DNA from: Gallibacter sp963634825 | GTDB lineage: Bacteria; Bacillota; Clostridia; Peptostreptococcales; Anaerovoracaceae | Reading direction: 5' to 3' | DNA: 56,908 nucleotides | Assembly: GCA_963634825.1 (NCBI GenBank) | Contig: CAVHCP010000006.1 | Coordinates: 1-56,908, forward strand | Shown here: positions 1 to 8,985 of the stretch, one piece after another | Position numbering within the stretch: the first letter of the stretch is position 1 | Layout of the letters: every line of letters starts with the position of its first letter | The notes under the pieces: generated by a model | Seen by the model: the letters and a program-made list of their open reading frames with translations, nothing else | Told to the model about the DNA's origin: nothing | Databases searched by the model: none | Translations under genes and position numbers: made by a program

Positions 1-95
1 CCAATTCCAGACCCCAATTAACCATATTATGGGAGGATTTTTCTCAAAATCCTTGCCCCCAAAAAAGTTTGGATACCCATATTGTCTACAATTCG

Positions 96-124
96 AGCTA
101 CATCACGGCGGATGTAGCTTTTTT
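96..124 (+). terminator. Rho-independent terminator of an upstream gene
   Basis: A perfect 9-bp stem (AGCTACATC at 96-104 with GATGTAGCT at 111-119) with a 6-base loop is followed by a run of T. It probably ends a transcript entering from the left. A second hairpin (GGATTTT/AAAATCC, about 34-51) lies just before it, of unknown role. Confidence 0.8.
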
Positions 125-130
125 GTGTAA

Positions 131-160
131 TTGATAATACTAATATTTTTATGTTATAAT
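131..160 (+). promoter_or_regulatory. Extended -10 promoter, possibly giving a leaderless mRNA
   Basis: TTGATA at 131-136 and TATAAT at 155-160 are 18 bases apart, and the -10 box carries the TGn extension (TGTTATAAT). Only seven bases separate the -10 box from the ATG at 168, and there is no Shine-Dalgarno sequence, so transcription should begin at or next to the start codon. Confidence 0.6.
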
Positions 161-167
161 TTTTGGC

Positions 168-1289
168 ATGAAAATATTAGTAGGCATCGCGCGGGCGATA
201 TTAAATTTTATATATTCGATTATGAAGCTTTCTAAGGCGCAAAGGAAGATAGTCTTTTTGAGCCGTCAAGCAGACGAGGCGTCGCTTGATATAAGGATGC
301 TTGCAGACGAGATAAAAAAACAGCATCCCGACTATGAGGTAGCAGTACTTTGCAAAAAAATAGGGAGCGGATTTTTTGGAAAGGTCAAATATTGCTTTCA
401 TATGCTAAAACAGATGAAGGAGCTTGCAACGGCGGAAGTTGTCATACTTGATTCGTACTCAATAGTCGTAAGTCTCTTGAAGCACAGGGAGCCACTGCTT
501 GTTATCCAGATGTGGCATTCTGTGGGAACGATGAAAAAGTTTGGATATAGTATTTTGGACAAGCCCGAGGGCACATCAAAAAAAGTGGCAGAGGCTATGC
601 GAATGCACAAAAATTACGATTTTATACTGTGTGCAGGCGAGGGATATGCATCGCACATAGCCGGTGGCTTTGGATATCCGACAGATACCGTAAAAATCTT
701 GCCACTGCCGAGAGTTGAGGCTTTGCAGGATGAAACGTTTGCAACGGAGATGCGAAAGAGGATTTTTGAGAAGTATCCTGCGCTAAATAGTGATAGCAAA
801 AAAAATATATTATATGTGCCGACCTTCAGAAAAGGAGCAAGAGAGGAAGCACAATTTAAGGAAGCTGTTTCAAAGCTGACCTCTGCACTTGAGCCGTATA
901 AGGACAAATACAATTTGATTATAAAAGCGCACCCGCTTAGCGGAATTGATGATATGGTGCATGAATCTTCATTTGATATGCTATTTGTAGCAGACTATGT
1001 TATAAGTGATTACAGCTGTATCATTTATGAGGCGGCTATTTTGCACCTACCACTGTTTTTCTACACATACGATTTTGACACATATTTGTCTGTTCGCGAT
1101 ATGTATATCGACTATAAAAATGAGATACCAAATGATATGTATAAGGAGCCGGCAAAGCTAATCGAGGCTATCGATAATGGACACTTCGATATGGCAAAGC
1201 AGGATGCATTCCTAAAAAAATATGTGGACTACAAAAGACCACATATTACATCAGACATAGTTGAATTTATATGGCAAAGCAAGGCTTAA
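168..1289 (+). CDS. CDP-glycerol glycerophosphotransferase family protein
   Basis: This 373-residue protein resembles the TagB/TagF family (Glyphos_transf), which moves glycerol phosphate from CDP-glycerol onto a teichoic-acid-type polymer at the inner face of the membrane. Seen here: a hydrophobic N-terminal stretch (about 5-20), WHS at 116-118, YVPTFR at 216-221, KAHP at 253-256 and ISDYS at 279-283, in the family order. The length fits a single transferase domain without extra modules. It stands alone, converging on the YhgE/Pip gene, with its own promoter but no ribosome binding site, and the terminator stem encloses its stop codon. It could supply the glycerol-phosphate polymer that the dlt-like operon at 48-55 kb decorates; that link is inference. 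Confidence 0.85.
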   Translation: MKILVGIARAILNFIYSIMKLSKAQRKIVFLSRQADEASLDIRMLADEIKKQHPDYEVAVLCKKIGSGFFGKVKYCFHMLKQMKELATAEVVILDSYSIVVSLLKHREPLLVIQMWHSVGTMKKFGYSILDKPEGTSKKVAEAMRMHKNYDFILCAGEGYASHIAGGFGYPTDTVKILPLPRVEALQDETFATEMRKRIFEKYPALNSDSKKNILYVPTFRKGAREEAQFKEAVSKLTSALEPYKDKYNLIIKAHPLSGIDDMVHESSFDMLFVADYVISDYSCIIYEAAILHLPLFFYTYDFDTYLSVRDMYIDYKNEIPNDMYKEPAKLIEAIDNGHFDMAKQDAFLKKYVDYKRPHITSDIVEFIWQSKA

Positions 1290-1310
1290 GACCTGCTTTG
1301 CCCTTTTTTT
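1273..1310 (+). terminator. Terminator overlapping the end of the CDS
   Basis: GGCAAAGCA (1273-1281) pairs perfectly with TGCTTTGCC (1294-1302), followed by a T run at 1304-1310. The 5' arm lies in the last codons of the glycerophosphotransferase gene and its stop codon is in the loop. Confidence 0.8.
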
Positions 1311-1320
1311 GCTGTTTAGG

Positions 1321-3075
1321 CTATCCCATAAAATTGGTATCTTCCAGCCTGTTTTCGAAAAACTCGTTTAGTCTCATAAGAGGCTTTCTCAAAACTAAGC
1401 CAAGTAGCAACGAAAGCGGTATGAAGCATGACAGCTTGAGTAAATCCATAATAAAGTCGGGAGCATATACTCCGGCAATCGTTTCGCGCATCGCATCGCA
1501 TGCAAATGTAAATGGCATAAAATGCGACATAAATTGGAACGACTGTGGCAAAACTTCTATCGGATAAGTACCGCCTGAGCCTGCGACCTGTAGTACAAGC
1601 CAGATAACGCAAAGCGCCTTACCGATGCTTCCAAACGAAACTGTAAGTGTATAGATTATCAGGTTAAATATAAATGCCGTCAACAGGCACGTTCCCATAA
1701 ACAGAAGCGGATCTTTTGACTGTACATTAAGGAAGAAGAGATCGCCAAGACCTATTATAAAAGCTTGGAACAGTCCGACTATCAAAAATATCATAAATCT
1801 GCCGAGGTATGCACCACGAGGTGTGATATGTCTTACTTCCTCGTCTTCCTTTACCCTGACATTCATAATAGCGACCATTATGATGCCGCCGACCCAAATG
1901 GCGAGCGTAGTATAAAACGGAGCCATAGCAGAGCCGTAGTCCGAAACCTCATAAACCTTTTCGGTTGAAATCTTGACAGGGGACGCCATAAATTCGCTCA
2001 CGCTGTCGGGGCCCTGCAAGATCTTATTTACAAGAGATACAAAGCCCTCGGAGATGTCTGTGCTGTCGGCATCACCTTTAAATTTTTCTACTTTCTTTAT
2101 AGTATTATCGACTACCTTTTTTGTCGAAGCAAGCGATGACTTTACCGAGCTTAAAGACGACTTTAGGTTTTTTAAAACGCTTGTGGTATTATCTGACATC
2201 ACCTGAGCATCATTTATTCTTGTGATCGCATCGCTAAATGTAGCTTCTGTTTCGGTGAGAAGCGTATCTATTTCGGGATATGCCGCTTTGTCGAGTTCTT
2301 TATGTTCCTGCTGTATTTTTTTGAGATTGCTTTTTGTGCTTTTCTCAAGATTATCTATGCCACTGTCAACGCTCTGTGTAAGCAGGATGTTGGCGTCTAT
2401 AAGCGAAATCGCTGAGTTTAGCGTTTCCTGATAGGAGCTTAGGCTGTTTGAAAGGTCAGTAAGCTCCGATATCGCCTGTTCAAGAGAGCTGTTAATGCTG
2501 TCTAAAATGTCCTGTTCAGTGACACCGACCGCATTTTCTCCTACTTTGAGGAAATCGGTAATATACTTTGTCACAGTCTCAATAAAAGAAGCATTTACCT
2601 GTGACTGGATGGTTTCAACGCCCTTATCGGTGATTTTTGGGGCGATACCGTTTTTCTTTTCGTTTACATAATATGTAATCTCAGGTCGGACTATTTCTCC
2701 TGTTGTAATGCTTATCATATCGGTTGAAAAGTCCTTTGGAATATATACTGCGGCATAATAATCGCCTTCATCTATACCGGTCATCGCCTCATCCTTGCTG
2801 ACAAAGGTCCAGCCCATCTTGTCATTTGCCTTCAGACTGGATATTATCTGATCGCCGACATTGACATCAAGACCCTCAAGAGAGGCTCCTTCATCTTCGT
2901 TTATGACTGCTACCGGAATACCGTCTGTGTTGCCGTACGGATCCCAAACTGCCGCGATATTGAACCACGCATAGAGGGACGGTAATATCGAAATGCCGAG
3001 CAAAACTATGATCGCTATGACATTTGTCCTCAAACGATGTATGTCTCTTTTAAATATGCGAAACGCATTTTTCAT
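1321..3075 (-). CDS. YhgE/Pip domain membrane protein
   Basis: The 584-residue product has the YhgE/Pip layout: one N-terminal membrane segment (about 19-41), a long extracytoplasmic part (about 42-385) with heptad-like, Ser/Thr/Lys-rich helical stretches, and five or so membrane segments in the C-terminal third. The motifs after the first segment (YAWFNIAAVWDPYGNT and then VAVINEDEG) are typical. In Firmicutes this family is linked to phage adsorption (Pip) and to type VII secretion accessory roles, but no ESX genes are seen here. Its start codon overlaps the stop of the small membrane gene upstream (ATGA), so the two are translated together. Confidence 0.88.
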   Translation of the reverse strand: MKNAFRIFKRDIHRLRTNVIAIIVLLGISILPSLYAWFNIAAVWDPYGNTDGIPVAVINEDEGASLEGLDVNVGDQIISSLKANDKMGWTFVSKDEAMTGIDEGDYYAAVYIPKDFSTDMISITTGEIVRPEITYYVNEKKNGIAPKITDKGVETIQSQVNASFIETVTKYITDFLKVGENAVGVTEQDILDSINSSLEQAISELTDLSNSLSSYQETLNSAISLIDANILLTQSVDSGIDNLEKSTKSNLKKIQQEHKELDKAAYPEIDTLLTETEATFSDAITRINDAQVMSDNTTSVLKNLKSSLSSVKSSLASTKKVVDNTIKKVEKFKGDADSTDISEGFVSLVNKILQGPDSVSEFMASPVKISTEKVYEVSDYGSAMAPFYTTLAIWVGGIIMVAIMNVRVKEDEEVRHITPRGAYLGRFMIFLIVGLFQAFIIGLGDLFFLNVQSKDPLLFMGTCLLTAFIFNLIIYTLTVSFGSIGKALCVIWLVLQVAGSGGTYPIEVLPQSFQFMSHFMPFTFACDAMRETIAGVYAPDFIMDLLKLSCFIPLSLLLGLVLRKPLMRLNEFFENRLEDTNFMG

Positions 3076-3383
3076 ATATCTTCTCCTTCTGAAGTGTCTT
3101 CGGGTTCATCAAGTCCGTTGCCGATCAGCTTTTGGTAATAAAAGCCTTTGTATTCAACATATGCCAAGACAACGGCGATGATTATAAAGGATATAATCCA
3201 AAGGCACAAAAAAACCACCTTGCTATTCAAAAAAAACATCAAAATCATAAAAAAAAACGGAAGCGTCAAAAGCGCTAAAAGTCCCCACCTGATGATGCGT
3301 GTTCGATAAGCAAGATAAATTTGATATTCTCTATTGATGAGCCTGTAAGTGTGCTCCATTTTTTTGTATTCTGTCTTATCCAA
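3072..3383 (-). CDS. Small two-helix membrane protein, unknown function
   Basis: I do not recognise a family. The 103-residue product has a charged, Tyr-rich N-terminus, two membrane segments (about 31-50 and 56-76) and an acidic C-terminal tail. The chosen start is TTG, six bases after an AAAGGAT ribosome site; an in-frame ATG lies at 3359. It overlaps the YhgE/Pip start by 4 bases, so it is probably a partner of that protein. Divergent promoters towards this gene and prfA share the AT-rich gap at 3384-3533. Confidence 0.7.
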   Translation of the reverse strand: MDKTEYKKMEHTYRLINREYQIYLAYRTRIIRWGLLALLTLPFFFMILMFFLNSKVVFLCLWIISFIIIAVVLAYVEYKGFYYQKLIGNGLDEPEDTSEGEDI

Positions 3384-3533
3384 AATAATCCTTTCCGACT
3401 TCGTTAAAATGTTAATATATAGTATAACACTTTAGAGATTTTTTTAAAGTACCCTTTTAAAATGAGCGGATTTTTTATATAATTAAAAAGAATGGAAAAA
3501 ATAAAAATATAGGGACGAGGAGAAATTATATAT

Positions 3534-4601
3534 ATGTTTGATAAGTTATCATTTATTTCGGAAAAATATAAGGAGCTTACAAAGAAGGTATCAGACCCTG
3601 AGATTATAGCCGACCAGAGCAAATGGCAAAAGTATGCAAAGGAGCTTGGGGAGCTTGAGCCTATAGTAAAAAAATATGAGGAGTATCAAAAGGTAAAGGA
3701 AAATATAAAGGAAAACAAGGAGTTGCTCAGTGAAAGCGGTCTTGATGATGAGCTAAAGGAACTTGCAAAGGCAGAGCTTGCCGAGCTTGAGCCACAGATA
3801 GAGCCACTCGAAAGCGAGCTGAAGGTACTTCTTTTGCCGAAGGATCCTAATGATGAGAAAAATGTAATCCTTGAGGTGCGTGCAGGCACAGGCGGAGATG
3901 AGGCGGCCCTGTTTGGAGCTGACCTATTGCGTATGTATACAAGATATGCCGAGCGTGCCGGCTGGAAAACAGAGCTTATGGAGTTAAACGAAACAGGCAT
4001 CGGTGGTGTCAAAGAAGCTGTTATGCTTATCAAGGGTAAGGGCGCATACTCGAGGCTAAAATATGAGTCGGGAGCACACAGGGTGCAAAGAGTACCCGAA
4101 ACCGAATCTTCCGGCAGGGTGCATACATCGGCGGCGACTGTTGCGGTGCTTCCGGAGGTTGACGATGTAGAGGTCGATTTAAATCCAAATGATGTAAGGG
4201 TAGATGTATACAGAGCTTCGGGCAATGGCGGACAGTGCGTAAATACCACAGACTCGGCTGTCAGATTGACCCATGAGCCGACAGGGCTTGTTGTGACTTG
4301 TCAGGACGAGAAGTCGCAGATAAAAAATAAGGAAAAGGCGTTTAAGGTGCTCAAATCGCGATTGTACGATTTGATGATGCAGCAACAAAATGATGAGATT
4401 TCACAGCAGAGAAAAAGTCAGGTCGGTAGCGGTGACCGCTCGGAGCGCATAAGGACATATAACTTCCCGCAGGGAAGGGTATCTGATCACAGGACAGGCG
4501 TGACGCTTTATAAGCTTGAGGCATTCCTCGACGGCGATATGGATGAGATAATAGACGGACTTATCACAAGCGATCAAGCTGAGAAGATGAAAAATTTCTA
4601 A
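3534..4601 (+). CDS. prfA: Peptide chain release factor 1
   Basis: RF1 recognises UAA and UAG stop codons and triggers release of the finished peptide. The 355-residue protein has the GGQ hydrolysis motif at 232-234 and a PxT-type stop-recognition tripeptide (PET, 188-190), where RF2 would have SPF, so RF1 is favoured over RF2. The coiled-coil N-terminal domain (about 30-100) and full length are normal. It starts the run prfA-sua5-rpiB-upp-pckG, all on the plus strand with short gaps. In many Firmicutes the methyltransferase prmC follows prfA; it is missing here, with sua5 directly next. Confidence 0.97.
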   Translation: MFDKLSFISEKYKELTKKVSDPEIIADQSKWQKYAKELGELEPIVKKYEEYQKVKENIKENKELLSESGLDDELKELAKAELAELEPQIEPLESELKVLLLPKDPNDEKNVILEVRAGTGGDEAALFGADLLRMYTRYAERAGWKTELMELNETGIGGVKEAVMLIKGKGAYSRLKYESGAHRVQRVPETESSGRVHTSAATVAVLPEVDDVEVDLNPNDVRVDVYRASGNGGQCVNTTDSAVRLTHEPTGLVVTCQDEKSQIKNKEKAFKVLKSRLYDLMMQQQNDEISQQRKSQVGSGDRSERIRTYNFPQGRVSDHRTGVTLYKLEAFLDGDMDEIIDGLITSDQAEKMKNF

Positions 4602-4631
4602 CTTTTGAGGAGTTCAGGGGATAAAAAACAA

Positions 4632-5672
4632 ATGCTAAAGACTGCGAAGCTTCAAAAAACAGACAGCGATATAAAGAAGGCTGCTCATATCATAAAAAAA
4701 GGCGGACTTGTCGCATTCCCGACAGAAACGGTCTATGGGCTTGGAGCAAACGGTCTTGATGTGGTTGCGGCAAAAAGGATATATGAGGCGAAGGGCAGAC
4801 CAAGCGACAATCCGATGATACTTCATATCGCAGACATATCGGATATATACGATTTGGCAGAGGACATAAACGATATTGAGATAAAGCTCGCCGAGATGTT
4901 TTGGCCGGGGCCACTTACGATAGTTTTTAAGAGAAAGCCTTGCGTACCCGATGTGACAACGGGCGGACTTGATACGGTTGGTATCAGGATGCCGGACAAT
5001 GAGACAGCACGCCTGCTCATAAGAGAGTCGGGAGTGCCGATTGCAGCACCGAGTGCAAATACTTCGGGCAAACCGAGTCCGACAAGACCCGAGCATGTGC
5101 TAAACGATCTTGACGGCAGGATAGATGCCATAATTTACGGAGGAATGTGCGAGGTAGGCGTAGAGTCGACGGTTGTGCTTGCAAAAAAGGACGAGATTGT
5201 AATTTTAAGACCGGGTAAAATCACGGCGGATGATTTAAAAAATGCGACAGGCGTAGATGTGAGGGTGGACAGTGCGATAGCAATAGATAAGCCCGCCGAA
5301 CAGATTGCGTATAAAAATACAAAACAAAATGCAGAGGATTGCGATTTCAAGCCAATGGCGCCGGGAATGAAATATAAGCACTATGCTCCGGATGCACAGA
5401 TGCTTGTTTTCCGAGGAGACGAAAGCAAGGTCAAAGAGGCGATTAGGTCGAAGCGCGCGAGTCTTGAGGCTGATGGCAAAAAAGTAGGTATTATGTTTTT
5501 CGGAAATGACAATCAGGAAATAGCGGCGCATGAGCTTTTTGATAAATTGCGTGAAATGGACAAAAATAAGGTTGATTTTATTCTTGCGGGCGCAGTAAGC
5601 GAGGACGGTATAGGATATGCCGTCATGAACAGATTGCTTAAGTCGGCAGGATACAATATTGAGGATATATAA
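4632..5672 (+). CDS. Threonylcarbamoyl-AMP synthase, Sua5/YwlC type
   Basis: This enzyme makes L-threonylcarbamoyladenylate from threonine, bicarbonate and ATP, the first step of the t6A37 tRNA modification. The N-terminal YrdC-like domain shows the KGRPSDNPM and APSANTSGKPSPT motifs, and the C-terminal Sua5 extension is present, giving about 346 residues. I start at ATG 4632, which has AGGGG about 10 bases upstream; the longer TTG start at 4605 is only 3 bases after the prfA stop and has no proper site. It is the second gene of the prfA operon. The symbol (ywlC, sua5 or tsaC2) varies by species. Confidence 0.93.
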   Translation: MLKTAKLQKTDSDIKKAAHIIKKGGLVAFPTETVYGLGANGLDVVAAKRIYEAKGRPSDNPMILHIADISDIYDLAEDINDIEIKLAEMFWPGPLTIVFKRKPCVPDVTTGGLDTVGIRMPDNETARLLIRESGVPIAAPSANTSGKPSPTRPEHVLNDLDGRIDAIIYGGMCEVGVESTVVLAKKDEIVILRPGKITADDLKNATGVDVRVDSAIAIDKPAEQIAYKNTKQNAEDCDFKPMAPGMKYKHYAPDAQMLVFRGDESKVKEAIRSKRASLEADGKKVGIMFFGNDNQEIAAHELFDKLREMDKNKVDFILAGAVSEDGIGYAVMNRLLKSAGYNIEDI

Positions 5673-5689
5673 TAACAAGGAGAGGTACG

Positions 5690-6124
5690 ATGATAAAAGT
5701 TGCTTTGGCATGCGACCATGGCGGATACGAACTAAAAGAAACGATAGCCGGTTTTTTGCTTGGTATGGGTTGCGATGTGTTTGACCTTGGTACAAACAGT
5801 GCAGACTCAGTTGATTATCCCGAATATGGCAAAAGATGCGCGATGGCAGTTGTGCATGGGGATGCGGACTGTGGTATAGTAGTATGTGGCTCCGGAATAG
5901 GTATTTCCATAGCGGCAAACAAGGTAAAAGGGGCAAGGTGCGCACTTTGCACAAGTCAGGAAATGGCGGAGCTTGCAAGGAAGCACAACGATGCAAATAT
6001 GCTTGCACTTGGTGGCAGGCTGCTTGCGACAGAGGAAGCGCTTGCAATAGTAAATAAATTTTTAATTACGGAATTTGAGGGTGGCAGACACCAAAGACGG
6101 GTAGATATGTTAAATAGCTATTGA
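5690..6124 (+). CDS. rpiB: Ribose-5-phosphate isomerase B
   Basis: RpiB interconverts ribose 5-phosphate and ribulose 5-phosphate in the pentose phosphate pathway. The 144-residue sequence begins with the ACDHGG phosphate-binding motif and carries the active-site Cys in VCGSGIGIS, followed by AANK, as in the LacAB/RpiB family. Length is normal. An AAGGAGAG ribosome site precedes the ATG. It lies 17 bases after sua5 and 18 before upp, a gene order common in Firmicutes. Confidence 0.96.
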   Translation: MIKVALACDHGGYELKETIAGFLLGMGCDVFDLGTNSADSVDYPEYGKRCAMAVVHGDADCGIVVCGSGIGISIAANKVKGARCALCTSQEMAELARKHNDANMLALGGRLLATEEALAIVNKFLITEFEGGRHQRRVDMLNSY

Positions 6125-6142
6125 TAGCAGATAGGAGAAAAA

Positions 6143-6772
6143 ATGGGAAAGATACATGTATTTGAGCATCCGCTCATACAGCACAAGATGGCTCTTTTGA
6201 GGGATGAAAAGACAACTACAAAGGAATTTAGGGCACTTGTAAAGGAGATAGGGCTGTTGATGGGATTTGAAGCGACAAGAGATCTTGCGCTAAAAAAGAC
6301 AACCATCAAAACACCGATGTGCGAGACACAGGTCAATGTGCTTGCAGAGGAGGATATCGCAATAGTACCGATATTAAGAGCAGGTCTCGGATTGGTAGAC
6401 GGTATGCTTTCACTCGTACCGAATGCAAAGGTGGGTCACGTGGGACTTTACAGAGATCCTAAAACTCATCAGCCGGTCGAATATTATTGCAAAATGCCAA
6501 ACGATTTAGATAAAAGACAGATATTTGTCTTAGATCCTATGCTTGCGACAGGCGGATCGGCAGTTGACGCTGTATCGCTTGTAAAAGAAAAGGGTGGCAA
6601 AAATATAATATTTATGTGTTTGATAGCGGCGCCACAGGGCATCAAAGCACTTAGCGAGGCACATCCTGATGTCGATATATTTATAGCGGCAAAGGATGAA
6701 GGACTAAATGAGGACGCTTACATCTTGCCGGGTCTTGGGGATGCCGGTGACAGATTGTATGGCACTAAGTAA
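6143..6772 (+). CDS. upp: Uracil phosphoribosyltransferase
   Basis: Upp salvages uracil with PRPP to give UMP. The 209-residue protein has the PRPP-binding loop DPMLATGGS, the RAGLGLVDG stretch and the C-terminal PGLGDAGDR sequence of the family. It is fourth in the prfA operon. A uracil permease gene (34534) elsewhere in the window could provide its substrate. Confidence 0.97.
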   Translation: MGKIHVFEHPLIQHKMALLRDEKTTTKEFRALVKEIGLLMGFEATRDLALKKTTIKTPMCETQVNVLAEEDIAIVPILRAGLGLVDGMLSLVPNAKVGHVGLYRDPKTHQPVEYYCKMPNDLDKRQIFVLDPMLATGGSAVDAVSLVKEKGGKNIIFMCLIAAPQGIKALSEAHPDVDIFIAAKDEGLNEDAYILPGLGDAGDRLYGTK

Positions 6773-6788
6773 AAAGGAGGAACTCAAA

Positions 6789-8579
6789 GTGAAGGATTAT
6801 GGAATTAAGGAGAGCAAGATGACGGAAAACAAGGTTCTTCTTGATTGGCTACAGGAAGTGGCAGAGCTTACAAAACCGGGAAAGGTAGTATGGATTACAG
6901 GAGAAGAAGCACAGCTTGAGGAGCTCCGTAAGGAAGCGTGCGGTACAGGCGAACTCATAAAGCTAAACGAGGAAAAACTGCCGGGTTGCTATCTGCACAG
7001 AAGCGAAAAAAATGACGTTGCAAGAGTGGAAAGCCGTACATTCATATGCTGCAAAGAAGAGGAAAACGCAGGCCCTACCAACAACTGGATGGATCCAAAA
7101 GAAATGTATGCGAAGCTAAATAAGCTATACGACGGATGTATGAAGGGCAGGACAATGTACGTCGTACCTTTCTCAATGGGTATTGTGGGATCTCCTTTTG
7201 CAAAGTACGGTATCGAGGTAACTGATTCGATATATGTAGTTGTAAGTATGCAGATAATGACACGCATCGGCAATAAGGTGCTTGAAGCAATCGGCAAGGA
7301 CGGAGAGTTTACAAAGGGACTTCATGCTAAAGCAAATCTCGATCCTGAGGAAAGATATATCGTGCATTTCCCTGAAGACAATACGATTATGTCGATAAAC
7401 TCGGGATATGGTGGCAATGTACTTCTCGGAAAGAAGTGCTTGGCTCTCAGAATAGCTTCATATCTCGGTAAGAACGAGGGCTGGATGGCAGAGCATATGC
7501 TCATACTCGGAGTAGAAAATCCGCAGGGCGAAAAAAAATATATTGCAGCGGCATTCCCATCTGCTTGCGGTAAGACAAATCTTGCGATGCTCATACCTCC
7601 TGAAATATATCAGAAAAGAGGCTGGAAGGTCACATGCATAGGAGATGATATCGCATGGATAAGAGTCGGAGAAGACGGAAGGCTTTGGGCGACAAATCCT
7701 GAGAATGGATTTTTTGGAGTTGCTCCGGGTACAAATGCAAAATCAAATCCAAATGCACTTGCGGCGACAAGGAAAAACTCGATATTTACAAATGTTGGAC
7801 TAAACCTCGACGATATGACAGTTTGGTGGGAAAAGCTTGATAAAAATCCACCTGCAAACTCACTTGACTGGACAGGCAAAAAATGGGACCCAAACAGCGG
7901 AGAGCCTATGGCACATCCAAACTCAAGATTTACATCACCTGCAAAAAACTGCCCTTGTATTGCACCTGAGTTTGACGATCCGAAGGGCGTACCGCTATCT
8001 GCTATCATATTTGGCGGCAGGAGAGCAAAGACAGCACCGCTTGTTTATCAGTCAAGAGATTGGGACCACGGCGTTTTTGTCGGATCTATTATGGCATCGG
8101 AAACAACAGCTGCGGCAACAGGAGCAGTCGGCGTTGTCAGGAGAGATCCTATGGCGATGTTGCCGTTTTGCGGATATAATATGGGCGACTATTGGCAGCA
8201 CTGGCTTGACATGGGCAAGAAGCTATCAAATCCGCCAAAGATATTCAATGTAAACTGGTTTAGGACAGACGAAAACGGAGATTTTATTTGGCCGGGCTTC
8301 GGTGACAACCTAAGAGTGCTCGAGTGGATTTTAAAGAGAGCAGACAACAAGGTTGGCGCTAACGAAACGGAAATAGGATATATTCCGAGTGCAGAGGATA
8401 TAGACATCGAGGGTTGCGACGTTACAAGGCAGGCTCTTGATGGTATCCTAAAGGTCGAAAAAGAATACTGGAAAGATGATATAGAGAGTATAAAGGAATT
8501 TTATGCGAAGATAGGCGAAAAGCTTCCGAAGGAATTGGCAGACGAGGTTGTTGCTATGGAGGAGCGTATCAGCAAGTAA
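6789..8579 (+). CDS. pckG: Phosphoenolpyruvate carboxykinase (GTP)
   Basis: PckG interconverts oxaloacetate and PEP using GTP/GDP. In anaerobes it often runs towards oxaloacetate to feed fermentation. The kinase loop ACGKTNLAML with its reactive Cys, the FGGRR and WFR stretches and the overall length of about 590 residues fit the GTP family, not the ATP one. I chose GTG 6789 because a full AAGGAGG (6774-6780) sits 8 bases upstream. ATG 6819 with AAGGAGA five bases before it is a real alternative and matches the usual family N-terminus better. Last gene of the operon, followed by a terminator. Confidence 0.95.
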   Translation: MKDYGIKESKMTENKVLLDWLQEVAELTKPGKVVWITGEEAQLEELRKEACGTGELIKLNEEKLPGCYLHRSEKNDVARVESRTFICCKEEENAGPTNNWMDPKEMYAKLNKLYDGCMKGRTMYVVPFSMGIVGSPFAKYGIEVTDSIYVVVSMQIMTRIGNKVLEAIGKDGEFTKGLHAKANLDPEERYIVHFPEDNTIMSINSGYGGNVLLGKKCLALRIASYLGKNEGWMAEHMLILGVENPQGEKKYIAAAFPSACGKTNLAMLIPPEIYQKRGWKVTCIGDDIAWIRVGEDGRLWATNPENGFFGVAPGTNAKSNPNALAATRKNSIFTNVGLNLDDMTVWWEKLDKNPPANSLDWTGKKWDPNSGEPMAHPNSRFTSPAKNCPCIAPEFDDPKGVPLSAIIFGGRRAKTAPLVYQSRDWDHGVFVGSIMASETTAAATGAVGVVRRDPMAMLPFCGYNMGDYWQHWLDMGKKLSNPPKIFNVNWFRTDENGDFIWPGFGDNLRVLEWILKRADNKVGANETEIGYIPSAEDIDIEGCDVTRQALDGILKVEKEYWKDDIESIKEFYAKIGEKLPKELADEVVAMEERISK

Positions 8580-8593
8580 AATTTGAACTGAAG

Positions 8594-8633
8594 AGGACTC
8601 GGTTGTGTGATTTTCGCAAACGAGTCCTTTTGA
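8594..8633 (+). terminator. Terminator after pckG
   Basis: AGGACTCG (8594-8601) pairs with CGAGTCCT (8621-8628), followed by T residues. It closes the prfA-pckG operon. Confidence 0.8.
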
Positions 8634-8690
8634 ATTTATCTATTTTGCTTGTGTTGAGAATAAAAATTATATTACACGAAGCTCTTCCGC

Positions 8691-8822
8691 TAGTGCAGTA
8701 GCACTAAACAGCAAAATGAGCTTGGCGAGCGGTATAGCGTCAGCAATGTTTAAGCACCAAAGGTGCGAGTTTTGCTGACGCTCCGCGAGCCTGCGAATGA
8801 GCGTTATTTAGTGCCTGCGCTA
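8691..8822. repeat. Structured interspersed repeat, copy A
   Basis: This 132-base stretch is related to copy B at 55796-55923. It has an outer stem (GCACTAAA 8701-8708 with TTTAGTGC 8807-8814, extended by TAGTGCAG with CTGCGCTA), a central 11-bp stem (AGCGTCAGCAA 8736-8746 with TTGCTGACGCT 8772-8782) and an inner hairpin GCACC-AAA-GGTGC (8754-8766). Stems are kept in copy B with compensating base changes. It has no open reading frame and lies between the pckG terminator and the guaB promoter. Confidence 0.75.
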
Positions 8823-8893
8823 TGGACAAAGCGAGTGGGATATAATTTTTATTCCCAACATGCAAAATAAAGAATTTTTAAGGCCGTAAACGG

Positions 8894-8922
8894 TTTACAA
8901 ATGCTGAAATTTCATATAAAAT
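8894..8922 (+). promoter_or_regulatory. Promoter of guaB
   Basis: TTTACA (8894-8899) and TAAAAT (8917-8922) are separated by 17 bases. The transcript would have a 5' leader of about 55 bases in which I see no known purine riboswitch. Confidence 0.55.
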
Positions 8923-8985
8923 GAAATACTAACAAAAATGTATCAAATGAATAAATTATAAAGAAATTTTAGAGAGGGAGGAGCA

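Noticed and set aside
67..78. Twelve-base match (inverted) with 47264-47275
   Set aside because: Matches of this length are expected by chance in a window this size, and it does not extend.
5235..6047. Minus-strand open frame opposite sua5 and rpiB
   Set aside because: Both plus-strand genes are intact; the translated sequence is His/Cys/Ile-rich with no family pattern.
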